Below are positions 22,314-30,779 of a DNA stretch of 64,000 bases, one piece after another. The stretch's first letter is position 1. Each line of letters begins with the position of its first letter. Where the stretch lies: positions 45,769-109,768 of IMG/VR virus record IMGVR_UViG_3300044736_000016; one strand, written 5' to 3'. Origin of the DNA: a virus. The notes beneath the pieces are model-generated. The model did not search any database, had not been told where the DNA came from, and saw nothing but the letters and a program-made list of their open reading frames with translations. The position numbers and the translations under genes are program-made.

Positions 22314-25271
22314 GTGGCGGCCCCAGTCCTCGTTCAGCACGTCGGCGGCACGGCGGTCAGCGGCACGTCGGCGATCTACACGGTCTCGGCCACGGGTGCT
22401 GCCGCCGGCACGGGGCTCGCCATCGTCATCGGCTGGCGCATCACCGCCGCCGCCAGCCAGACCATCACCTCGATCACGGACAACAAAGGCAACACGTGGG
22501 CGGTAGAGGACCGCGACAACGACGCGACGTCCACGCAGAAGGCCGATATCTGGTCGGTCAACCCCAGCGCCTACATCAGCGGCGTCACGACCATCACGGT
22601 CAACTTCAGTATCGCTGCCAGCTCGAACTTCGACTTCTACGAACTCTCCGGCGGCGACATGGGCGGCGCGTGGGCCGATACGGGCGGCGCCAACCACGCC
22701 AGTAGTACGGCACCCACGGTCACCTCTGGAACGCTCGCGGGTGCTACGGAATACGCCGTCGCAGGCATCGCATGGGCGTCGAGCGCCAACACCATCTCAG
22801 GTCTCACCGCCGGCTGGACGACGGAGACGCTACAGACCACGGCAGGCGCGCCGAACCAGCGACTCCAGTCCGCGCACCAGACCACGGCCGCCACCACAGC
22901 GCTGACCTACGCGGGAACGCTCTCGGCATCCACGCGCTGGGCTGCCGTCGTCTGTCCGTTCAAAGGCAGTTCTGGCTCGGCGCTTCCCGTGACCGCAACT
23001 GGGTCGTCGGCCGCATCCGGTTCGGCAGCGGCGGTCCTCGTTATGCCGGTGGCGGGAACGGGAGTGTCCGCGAGTTCCGGGGCGGCAGCGCCCAATCTGC
23101 TGATGCCTGCGGCGGCGTCTGGCGCATCCGTGAGCAGCGGGAGCGCGGCGTCAGTCCTGACCATGCCCGTCAGCGCAAGCGGGTCAGCGACTTCTGCGGG
23201 GACCGCGACACCCACGGCCACCTACGTCGTCACGGCTGCGGGCGCGTCGGCTGCGTCGGGGAGCGCGACTGCACGTCTCACGATGCCGGTGTCAGCAAGC
23301 GGCGCGTCGGTGGTGAGCGGCACGGCTGCGATCACGTCCGGCCAGCCACCGGCCCAGGTGCAGAACGTCGTACGCGTCAGCACCGTCAACAACGAGACGA
23401 CGACGGGCAGCATCAGCGTCACGTCGACCAACGCCGGGAATCTGCTGCTCATCAGCGTGGTGTTCAACTCGCTCACCTCTGGCCAGAGCGTCACCGCGGT
23501 GTTCGACAACGCGGGCCAGACGTGGAACAACGTCGTTGACATCACGTCCGGCACGATGAGTTGCGGGATCTGGGCCGCGACGAACTGCCTCGCCGGGACG
23601 ACGACCGTACAGGTCAACTACTCCGCGGGAGTCGCCGATATCGTCCGGTTTCAGGAGGTCTCGGGAGTACTGGCGAGTTCTCCGCTCGACGTGGTGGCCA
23701 GCAACAACGGGACGAGCACAACGCCGAACACCGGCACGACGACAACCACTGCGCAGGGGTCGGAGTGGGTCGCAGCGGTCTACGGGTTCACGTACACCGG
23801 CAGTATCCCATCGGAGAGCGGGTTCCCGTCAGGGTTCATCGAGGACACGGTCCAGCACACAGCGTTCGGGGCCGGGACGCAACTTGCAGAGCGTCACGGG
23901 TACGAAGCTGCGTCCGCAACCGGCACGTTCAACTTCTCCTCCACGCTCAGCACGTCGTCGCCGTGGATCGGCAGCATCGCGACATTCAAGGGCGCGGCGG
24001 CTGGCGGGCCTCTACCTGTTACAGCGTCGGGGGCGTCCATCTCGAGCGGCGCGGCATCCGTCGTACTGACCCTGCCTGCGACGACAGTCGGCGCATCGTC
24101 TGCCGCAGGTACCGCTGCTGTCGGAGTGGTCGCAAGGATCTCCGCTGCGGGTTCGTCCACGGCCGCGGGATCGGCGAACGCAGCCATCGCCATGCCAGTC
24201 ACGGGCGTCGGGTCCGCGAACGCGAGCGGTGTTGCGTCGGCAGTGCTGGTCATGCCTGCGTCCACGGTTGGCGCCTCCACGGCGAGCGGAACTGCGACAG
24301 CTGTGGCAACTCTCGCAGCAAGTACGTCTGGTGGTGCGGTTAGCGTCGGGTCCGCCATCGCGGCGATCTCCACGCCAGTCTCGGGCGTGGGCACCTCGGT
24401 AGCATCCGGGGCGGCAACGATCCGCCTGTCCATGCTGGTGTCCGGTGTCGGGGCGTCATCAGCCAGCGGCAGCGCGTCCTTGGTCGTGCTCGAGGCGGTA
24501 TCAGCGGGCGGGGCGTCTGCAACAGCAGGGTCGGCATCGGTCGTCTTGCTTATGCCTATCTCCGCGGCAGGGGCGAGCGCTGCGGCGGGGTCGGCGCTGG
24601 TGTCGTCGGGATCTATCTCTGCCGGTGGCGCGGCCGTATCGTCGGGCTCTGCAGTGGTGGCGCTGCGGCTCGTGCTGGCCGCGCCTGGAGCCTCTACGGC
24701 GGCTGGGAGCGCCACCGTCGCGATGCTCATGCCTGCGTCCGCTGTGGGGGCGTCCTCTGCTGTAGGGACGGTGTCTGCGGGCCTCGCGCTGCCGGTGGTC
24801 GTGCTCGGCTCGGCGTCCGCGGCCGGTGCGGCCAGCGTGGTCGTACTGCTGGCTGTCTCGGGGGCAGGCGCAGCGGTGTCTGGCGGCACGGCCGCGGCCG
24901 TTCTACTCCTGCCGGTGACCGGCATGGGTTCGGCGGTCGCATCTGGCACGGCCACGGCCCGCACCGTGCTGGTGGTCTCCGCTGGTGGTGCGGCGACAGC
25001 GTTCGGGGTGGCCTCGGTCGTGCTGCCGCTGCCCCTGTCGAGCGTGGGCGCCTCGCTGGCCACCGGCGCCGTCGCACTCGCCATCCTGCTGCCGCTGAGT
25101 GCCGCTGGTACGTCTCAGGCGTCCGGTTCCGCGGCCGTGCTCATCCTCATGTCGGCCAGCGGCGCGTCGGTCAGTGTAGGCTCGGCGACCGTGGTTCTCA
25201 TCCTGCGCATCCCGTATCTGGTCGTCTACGGGACGGCTAGGACACCTGTGGCGGTCGGATCAGCGTCCTAA
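22314..25271 (+). CDS. Giant repeat fibre protein with two beta-sandwich domains, 985 aa
   Basis: Start GTG 22314. Residues 1-220 form a beta-sandwich domain (SITDNKGNTWAVEDRDN ... FDFYELSGGD); residues about 344-565 form a second one of the same type (AVFDNAGQTWNNVVDI ... VRFQEVSGV). Each is followed by tandem 20-residue repeats, 6 and then 20 copies, with consensus near LPVSAxGASxASGTAxVVL. The end, TARTPVAVGSAS, resembles the tail of the second repeat protein. Likely a long adsorption fibre; no enzyme motif is visible. Confidence 0.65.
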   Translation: MAAPVLVQHVGGTAVSGTSAIYTVSATGAAAGTGLAIVIGWRITAAASQTITSITDNKGNTWAVEDRDNDATSTQKADIWSVNPSAYISGVTTITVNFSIAASSNFDFYELSGGDMGGAWADTGGANHASSTAPTVTSGTLAGATEYAVAGIAWASSANTISGLTAGWTTETLQTTAGAPNQRLQSAHQTTAATTALTYAGTLSASTRWAAVVCPFKGSSGSALPVTATGSSAASGSAAAVLVMPVAGTGVSASSGAAAPNLLMPAAASGASVSSGSAASVLTMPVSASGSATSAGTATPTATYVVTAAGASAASGSATARLTMPVSASGASVVSGTAAITSGQPPAQVQNVVRVSTVNNETTTGSISVTSTNAGNLLLISVVFNSLTSGQSVTAVFDNAGQTWNNVVDITSGTMSCGIWAATNCLAGTTTVQVNYSAGVADIVRFQEVSGVLASSPLDVVASNNGTSTTPNTGTTTTTAQGSEWVAAVYGFTYTGSIPSESGFPSGFIEDTVQHTAFGAGTQLAERHGYEAASATGTFNFSSTLSTSSPWIGSIATFKGAAAGGPLPVTASGASISSGAASVVLTLPATTVGASSAAGTAAVGVVARISAAGSSTAAGSANAAIAMPVTGVGSANASGVASAVLVMPASTVGASTASGTATAVATLAASTSGGAVSVGSAIAAISTPVSGVGTSVASGAATIRLSMLVSGVGASSASGSASLVVLEAVSAGGASATAGSASVVLLMPISAAGASAAAGSALVSSGSISAGGAAVSSGSAVVALRLVLAAPGASTAAGSATVAMLMPASAVGASSAVGTVSAGLALPVVVLGSASAAGAASVVVLLAVSGAGAAVSGGTAAAVLLLPVTGMGSAVASGTATARTVLVVSAGGAATAFGVASVVLPLPLSSVGASLATGAVALAILLPLSAAGTSQASGSAAVLILMSASGASVSVGSATVVLILRIPYLVVYGTARTPVAVGSAS
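22983..23342 (+). repeat. Six 20-residue (60-bp) repeats
   Basis: Six in-register copies of a 20-residue unit, each with two short strands around a conserved Gly in G-A/S-S and S-G-T/S-A turns. DNA identity between units is low, so the repeat is ancient or selected at protein level. It lies between the two beta-sandwich domains. Confidence 0.8.
24012..25202 (+). repeat. Twenty 20-residue repeats
   Basis: Eighteen units are exactly 20 residues; one has 19 and the last 18. Positions 1-2 are usually L/M-P, position 7 is Gly, position 13 is Gly and positions 17-20 are V-V-L-x. Composition is almost only Ala, Ser, Gly, Val, Thr and Leu with nearly no charge. Confidence 0.85.
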
Positions 25272-25288
25272 GTATCCAGCTGGCGACT
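25271..25288. promoter_or_regulatory. Dyad motif copy 4
   Basis: AGTATCCAGCTGGCGACT, the reverse-strand form of the dispersed motif, with the two half-sites abutting at CAGCTG. It starts within the TAA stop of the repeat protein and ends before the stop of the convergent methyltransferase, so it marks a convergence exactly as copies 1 and 7 do. Confidence 0.55.
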
Positions 25289-25293
25289 CGAGA

Positions 25294-26013
25294 TCAGGCT
25301 GCCTCTAGCGGGAGGACGCCTTGCGCCAGCCTGCGCGCGGTCACCTCACACCAGCGCTCCTCTAGTTCGACGCCGATCGCTCTACGCCCGAGGTTCTTGG
25401 CTGCCACCAGCGTGCTCCCGCTACCAGCAAATGGGTCTAACACAATCTCTCCGGGATCGGATAGACAAGACACGATGCGTTGCATGAGCGAGACAGGCTT
25501 GGCGCTCTCATGCTCATGGCGAGCATATGAACCGCTCTCCTCGTGGACATACCACACTGATCCGGGGGCAGAACCTAACGGGTGTCGCTTGTGGTTGCGG
25601 CTCGGCTTGCTGGCTGGTGCATACGGAACCCGAACGCGATCCACCTTGGGGGCTGCGCGGGGCGGCAGATAGTGGATCGTGAACAACTCATGGCTACGAC
25701 CGAACCGCTCGCCAGCCGTCCCCAAGGTGCCACGCGACCACACCATCTCTTGCTCTAGTTCCAGCCCCGCCGCCTCAAGCGCTGCGACTACGGGAGCGAG
25801 CGTGCGCAAGAGGCCGAAAGCCACACAGAACCCACTCGGTTTCAGGAGTGGAGCTGCCAAGGCTTCCCAAGATACAGGGTTATCCCACCGCGCTATGCCG
25901 ATGCCGTAAGGCGGGTCAGTGATTATCGCGTCTATCTCGTGCAGCGTCGGTAACACCTCGCGGCAGTCGCCGTGATAGAGCGTTACGCTTCCGTCTTGGT
26001 AGTAAGGCTGCAC
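25294..26013 (-). CDS. DNA (N6-adenine or N4-cytosine) methyltransferase
   Basis: 239 aa. DPPYGIG at residues 33-39 is the catalytic motif IV; DPFAGSGST at 193-201 is the SAM-binding motif I, in the beta-class order. The target recognition region (about 100-165) is between them. No restriction enzyme is adjacent, so it is probably an orphan enzyme that protects phage DNA or changes regulation. It is a single leftward gene inside a rightward fibre module, so it looks like an inserted accessory gene. Confidence 0.85.
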   Translation of the reverse strand: MQPYYQDGSVTLYHGDCREVLPTLHEIDAIITDPPYGIGIARWDNPVSWEALAAPLLKPSGFCVAFGLLRTLAPVVAALEAAGLELEQEMVWSRGTLGTAGERFGRSHELFTIHYLPPRAAPKVDRVRVPYAPASKPSRNHKRHPLGSAPGSVWYVHEESGSYARHEHESAKPVSLMQRIVSCLSDPGEIVLDPFAGSGSTLVAAKNLGRRAIGVELEERWCEVTARRLAQGVLPLEAA

Positions 26014-26074
26014 AATCGCAGTCTAGCCTAACCACGGCACGGGCAACCACCCGCACGCCGTGATCCTGCGCTGA

Positions 26075-26419
26075 GTGAGTCGACTCAAGCTGAACAACGT
26101 TGGCGGGACCACGGGCGCGGCGCTCGGTTCTTCGTCGTCGGGCACGTCGCAGGCGATCACTGGACTCTTCGCGGTCGCCCCTGCCTTCGCCACCATCGTC
26201 GCACCTGACTACTACGTGGTCATCTTCGAGCCGAACACGGCGAACGAGGAGATCGCGTATCTGACCGTCTACACGTCGGGCGCGCTCGACGGAACCATCA
26301 CCCGTGGGCAAGAGGGGACGGGGGCACCCGCACACACATCGGGGGTCTCATGGACACACGGACCGACCGCGCAGGACTTCGCTCCGACGTACAAGCCCGC
26401 GGCGTTTTTCCTTTCGTGA
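26075..26419 (+). CDS. Small tail-fibre-associated protein, 114 aa
   Basis: GTG start. The C-terminal part, GALDGTITRGQEGTGAPAHTSGVSWTHGPTAQDF, is a signature of short phage fibre/baseplate proteins in which a GRGQEGT-like strand is followed by HxxG and WxHGPTA. It overlaps the next gene's start. Likely a virion protein that organises fibres. Confidence 0.65.
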   Translation: MSRLKLNNVGGTTGAALGSSSSGTSQAITGLFAVAPAFATIVAPDYYVVIFEPNTANEEIAYLTVYTSGALDGTITRGQEGTGAPAHTSGVSWTHGPTAQDFAPTYKPAAFFLS

Positions 26420-27138
26420 TGGCCCTATCCCGCCTGCTTCTACTGCTCGGGCTGGTCACGCTGATCGGTGGTTGTGGTTCAGGTACGTTCGCCGCAGGGA
26501 TCGCGCCTGCGTACACGGGGCACATCGTCGCTCTCGGCGACAGCCTGACGTACGGCCACGGTAACGGCGCCAACGACCAGTGGTTCGGTCCACCACAGCC
26601 GCACTCCTACCCGTGGGACATGGAAGCCGACCTTGGTATGCCCGTGGTCAACGCCGGGATCACCGGGACAACGGCGTACTCAGTCCTGCATCAGGAGACG
26701 CTGCCCTGCTGCCCACGGCCGGCAGAATATCAGCTACCCGCCCTGCTCGCTCAGCATCCGCGCCTGATCGTGGTCGGCTTCGGCACGAACGAGGCGAACT
26801 ACCGCCACCCGATCGCGCAGACGGTCGCTGACTTCCAACTCCTGCTCTACCAGATCGCGAACGCAGGCGTGCCCATCGTTCTGTTCGGCGTCCATGTCGA
26901 CTGCACCGTCCAGCCGTGCACCCCGCCCGGTCCGGGAGAGACGGCGCAGGTGTATACGACGGCGTGGGACCAGGCGCTGACCTCGCTCGCGGCGCAGTAT
27001 CACGCTGGGTTGGTGCTCGACATCCAGCATGGGTTCACCTCGGCCGACATGACGGACTGGATTCACTGCAACGCGCAGGGCTATCAGAAGATGGCGAACC
27101 AGATCGAACCGGCCGTGCGGTCGAAGTTGGGTATCTAG
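26419..27138 (+). CDS. SGNH/GDSL hydrolase with lipoprotein-like signal
   Basis: ATG 26419 overlaps the previous stop. The signal MALSRLLLLLGLVTLIGGC ends in a lipobox-like IGGC (Cys19), so export and lipidation are likely. SGNH blocks are clear: GDSLT with Ser42, Gly80 (NAGITG), GTNE with Asn124 and DWIH with Asp213/His216. Such esterases remove acyl groups from glycans. In this setting it may act on the host cell surface or on the lysogen's own receptors. Confidence 0.75.
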   Translation: MALSRLLLLLGLVTLIGGCGSGTFAAGIAPAYTGHIVALGDSLTYGHGNGANDQWFGPPQPHSYPWDMEADLGMPVVNAGITGTTAYSVLHQETLPCCPRPAEYQLPALLAQHPRLIVVGFGTNEANYRHPIAQTVADFQLLLYQIANAGVPIVLFGVHVDCTVQPCTPPGPGETAQVYTTAWDQALTSLAAQYHAGLVLDIQHGFTSADMTDWIHCNAQGYQKMANQIEPAVRSKLGI

Positions 27139-27141
27139 TTG

Positions 27142-27333
27142 GTGATCTGGAGCGACGCCGTGCACTGGCCATGGCGTACCGGGACGAGCGTCCATCGGAC
27201 CATCTACGGCTGCCCGCCCGGATCAACTCACCGCGCTGGCGAAGTTCTGATCGGCATGATGGACACTCCAGACCTCGCCCGCGAGGCTGTCGACGCTCAT
27301 AACGAACGTCTCGCCTCGGGCAGGCTGCCGTGA
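27142..27333 (+). CDS. Small actinophage protein, 63 aa
   Basis: GTG 27142 (TTG 27139 is one codon upstream). WRTGTSVHRTIYG and LIGMMDTPDLAREAVDAHN match short proteins common near tail or lysis genes of actinophages; the second part is a helix often annotated only as hypothetical. Its stop overlaps the next GTG. Confidence 0.6.
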   Translation: MIWSDAVHWPWRTGTSVHRTIYGCPPGSTHRAGEVLIGMMDTPDLAREAVDAHNERLASGRLP

Positions 27334-30300
27334 TCACTCTCGCCGCTACCAACACAATTCAGGGTAGCGCGGGAACCACGACGGCGGTCACCTACACAAT
27401 CACCGGCATGACGCTGTCGAGCGCGCAGGCAGAGACGTACGCAGTCCTATCTCAGGGCCAGCTCGCCACATCCGCGGCAGCGATCTACACCGTGCCCGCG
27501 AGCACGTCGGCGCTCGTCAAGGAGATCCTGCTCGCCAACGTCACGGCCGCAGCCGTATCGGTCAAGCTCTACATCAACGGCACCACGGCGGCGAACCAGA
27601 TCACCTCGCTCAACATCCCTGCCAACGGCGAGGCGAAGTTCGATCACACGGGCTGGGCGGTGTACGACGGCAACGGTAGCCTGCAAGTCACGCCTGTCTA
27701 CATCACTGCGGCGGCGGGGTCGGTCCCGGAGGCGTCGGTCGCCAACCTCGGCATGGACCTGACCGTGCTGACCGCGGCCATCGCAGACAACGGCGTGGAT
27801 TCGGGCTGCGCCGTGACGTGGGTGTCAGGCCTGAACGTTGCCATCGCCACAGGCATCGTGCGCATCGGCGGTGGACGGTACAACATCGCAGCCGTCGCCT
27901 CGCAGGCGCTGAACACCGCCGACCCGAACTACGCGCGCTGGGACATGATCACCGCGAACACCTCGTCCGCCGTGGTCTACACAGCAGGCACCGCTGCGGC
28001 GTATCCGGTGGTCCCGGCCATCCCCGCGAACTCCGTCGTGCTGGCGATCATCCCCGTCTACGCTGGCAACAACCCGGCGCTGTCGGGCGCAGCCATCGTG
28101 GACAAGCGCATCATTCTGCCGACCACGAACCTGAACCTGCCGCCAGTGTTCGACCCGAGCGGTGGTTTGAAGACGTGGCGTGCCGCGGTGGCGAACAAGG
28201 AAAACAAGCCCGCGGACATCCTGTTCATCGGCGACAGCATCCACGAGGGCTACTACAGCAGCGACGATGCGCACCGGTACGCCTCGCTCGTCAGACGCAG
28301 GCTACAGAACTACTACAACCCGACGCACATTCCCGGAGGCGAGGGCTTCATACCCGGCACGCATGTGCAGGGTTCCGGCGCAGGCAACGGGTACATCGCG
28401 CTCGCGCAGCGGTGGACGGTCGTCGGACCAAGCCTACCTCCGACCGATCTGGGTTACGGGTTGGGGCGGCGGTCTGTTCCGCTCACCGCCGCAACGCACA
28501 CTGCGACCATCGGCGGACTGCTCGCGGACCGGTTCTGGATCTACTACACGGCCACCACGACGTCAGGCTGGATCGGCATCGCTATCGACGGCAAGCTGAC
28601 CACGGTGGCAACGCAGGGCGTTCTGTCCGGCACCGGCACGGGCACGTTCACGACGACGCTCGCGACAGGATGGCCGGGTGGCACGTTCACACTCACGGTG
28701 GACGACGAGGACATGACCGTCACGGCGAACGGCGCCACCATCACGATCACGGCACGAGGAGCGAACGCCACCACCGCAGTCACGCATGCCGTGGGCGCGA
28801 CTGCGCAGTGGGCTCCTGCGGGCGTGAAGCGCGCCAACACCCTCGGCGCCGCGATCAAGGGCGGTCGCATGTGGGATTCAGGCGCGCTGACCCGCGGTAT
28901 CCACTCAGTGACCGTCGTGCCGATCAACCGTGCCGGTGGCGGGTCGACCTACAACGTCAACCTCGACGGCGTCATGGTGTTCGACGGCGACGGTGGGCCG
29001 GGACCGGGCACGTTCACTGACGGCGTGCTCGTCGGCACGACCACCACAGGCGTCCAGACGCTCCCCATATCGACCATCAACGTCACATCCACGACGAACT
29101 TCCCTGCGTCCGGCCAGGTGAACATCGTGACCTCGTCGGGCGCGCAGACCGTCACCTACGCGGGCGTCACCGCCAACACGCTGACCGGATGCTCGAACGG
29201 CGTCGGCAACACCTCGGCTGGCGGGGCCGTCACATCCCAGACATTCCAGAGCGCCACGGCAGCCTTCACCGCGGCCGACGTCGGGCAGTACATCTACGCG
29301 GTCGGCATCCCCGTGCACACGACGATCACCGCCGTTGTGAGCGCGACGCAGATCACGCTGTTGCAGCCAGGGACTGCCACCAGCTCGGGAATCACCTTCG
29401 AGATCAACGGCAGATCCGCAGGAGTGCGCATGTGGGATGGCGCGCACTCGACCATGACATCTGCGGGCATGGCTGGTCCGGCGGGGGCGATCAACGGTTG
29501 GTGGGCTGACGCGCTCGACACCGTGGACCCTGACCTTGTGGTGATCGAGTTCGGCATCGTGGACTTGATTTTGTCCGTGACGGGTGCGACCTACTACGCG
29601 AACCTCACGTCGATGGTCAGCCTCATCAAGTCGAAGTGCCCCGGCAACCCGTCCATCTGCTTCTTCGTCGCGTGGCAGCCCGGAGATTACACGGCAGCGC
29701 AGTGGGGCGTGTTTACCAACGCGATGTACCTCGTCGCCCAGCAGCAGGGCTGCGCGGTGTTCGACTTCTCGCTCAGGGTCTCTGCGGCAGCGGCATCAGG
29801 TGCCGGTGCGGTGATGTTCACCGACACCATCCACCCGAACGATGCTGGTGCGCAGGACATTGCGCTCGAGTTCACCAAGTACCTCGTCGGGCACGAACTC
29901 GTGCAGCCGATCAAGAGTCCGTGGTTCGGGGACGGTTCGGACGGCGCGGTGGTGTTCGACGGCACGACGACCATCCTCGGCATGGCCCCAGCGTCGAGCG
30001 TCTACACCCTGACGCGCGATCTGTTCCTGACCAACATGACCGTGAACAACGGCGTGACGATCAAGACGGCATCGTTCCGCATCTACGGTACCGGCACCTT
30101 GATGACGCCGATACAGGCTGTCGCGTCCACGGGGATCATCGACTGTTCTGGCGGAAACGCAGCAGGACAGACTGCTGGGGCGGCAACCGCGAACCAGTCT
30201 CTGTCGGGTAGCGTCGGCGGCGGGGCTGGAGGCGCGATCGGTGGGGCGGGTGTGGCGGGTGGCACTCTCACCGCAGCGGGGACAGGACCGCTCATGGGAG

Positions 30301-30776
30301 GTGTCGGCGGGATCGGTGGTGCCTCGACGGGAGCCGCTGGTGCAGCGGGTGCAAACACCAACGCAGCGGCGCAGAACCTCCTCAACGCCCGCACGGTCCA
30401 CACGGCGACGACAGGCTGCGCCATGGGGTCGTTCGGCGCCTTCCAGAAGGTGCTGTACGTCCAGCCCGGTCAGGGCGGCGGCGGCGGCGGCGGTGGCGCG
30501 GCGGTCGGTGGTGGTGGTGGCGCTGGAGGCGGCATCGTCCTGCTCGCCTTCGCGACCATCAACTTCCTCGGACCCATCCTCGCGAACGGCGGCAACGGCG
30601 GCAACAGCACGGGTGGGGCGGGCGGCGGCGGCGGCGGCGGCGGGGCGATCTACCTCACCTGCGCCAACCTAGGACTGCTTGGCCCGGTTGCAGCAGCAGG
30701 CGGGTTCCCCGGCACGGGCACGGCCGGCGCACCGGCCTCGGGTGGCGCAGGCAGCGTCATCATCACCCGCGTGTAG
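27330..30776 (+). CDS. Tail fibre/spike with split SGNH hydrolase and Gly-rich end, 1148 aa
   Basis: GTG start overlapping the previous stop. Residues 1-280 are beta-rich attachment domains. An SGNH domain begins at about 297 (ILFIGDSIHEG) and closes with DTIHPND at about 830, with large beta insertions between (bacterial Ig-like stretches near 430-500 and 580-690). WWADALDTVDPDLVVIEFG provides the block III region, with a less usual sequence. The last 200 residues are strongly Gly-rich (polyglycine runs), typical of fibre tips that form polyglycine helices or trimer caps. Probably cleaves acyl groups of surface glycans during adsorption. Confidence 0.7.
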   Translation: MITLAATNTIQGSAGTTTAVTYTITGMTLSSAQAETYAVLSQGQLATSAAAIYTVPASTSALVKEILLANVTAAAVSVKLYINGTTAANQITSLNIPANGEAKFDHTGWAVYDGNGSLQVTPVYITAAAGSVPEASVANLGMDLTVLTAAIADNGVDSGCAVTWVSGLNVAIATGIVRIGGGRYNIAAVASQALNTADPNYARWDMITANTSSAVVYTAGTAAAYPVVPAIPANSVVLAIIPVYAGNNPALSGAAIVDKRIILPTTNLNLPPVFDPSGGLKTWRAAVANKENKPADILFIGDSIHEGYYSSDDAHRYASLVRRRLQNYYNPTHIPGGEGFIPGTHVQGSGAGNGYIALAQRWTVVGPSLPPTDLGYGLGRRSVPLTAATHTATIGGLLADRFWIYYTATTTSGWIGIAIDGKLTTVATQGVLSGTGTGTFTTTLATGWPGGTFTLTVDDEDMTVTANGATITITARGANATTAVTHAVGATAQWAPAGVKRANTLGAAIKGGRMWDSGALTRGIHSVTVVPINRAGGGSTYNVNLDGVMVFDGDGGPGPGTFTDGVLVGTTTTGVQTLPISTINVTSTTNFPASGQVNIVTSSGAQTVTYAGVTANTLTGCSNGVGNTSAGGAVTSQTFQSATAAFTAADVGQYIYAVGIPVHTTITAVVSATQITLLQPGTATSSGITFEINGRSAGVRMWDGAHSTMTSAGMAGPAGAINGWWADALDTVDPDLVVIEFGIVDLILSVTGATYYANLTSMVSLIKSKCPGNPSICFFVAWQPGDYTAAQWGVFTNAMYLVAQQQGCAVFDFSLRVSAAAASGAGAVMFTDTIHPNDAGAQDIALEFTKYLVGHELVQPIKSPWFGDGSDGAVVFDGTTTILGMAPASSVYTLTRDLFLTNMTVNNGVTIKTASFRIYGTGTLMTPIQAVASTGIIDCSGGNAAGQTAGAATANQSLSGSVGGGAGGAIGGAGVAGGTLTAAGTGPLMGGVGGIGGASTGAAGAAGANTNAAAQNLLNARTVHTATTGCAMGSFGAFQKVLYVQPGQGGGGGGGGAAVGGGGGAGGGIVLLAFATINFLGPILANGGNGGNSTGGAGGGGGGGGAIYLTCANLGLLGPVAAAGGFPGTGTAGAPASGGAGSVIITRV

Positions 30777-30779
30777 CCC

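Noticed and set aside
23894-25084. Long open frame on the minus strand opposite the repeat protein
   Set aside because: It follows from codon bias of Ala/Ser/Gly/Val repeats; no ribosome site, odd Ala/Thr/Pro composition, and it mirrors the 20-residue period.
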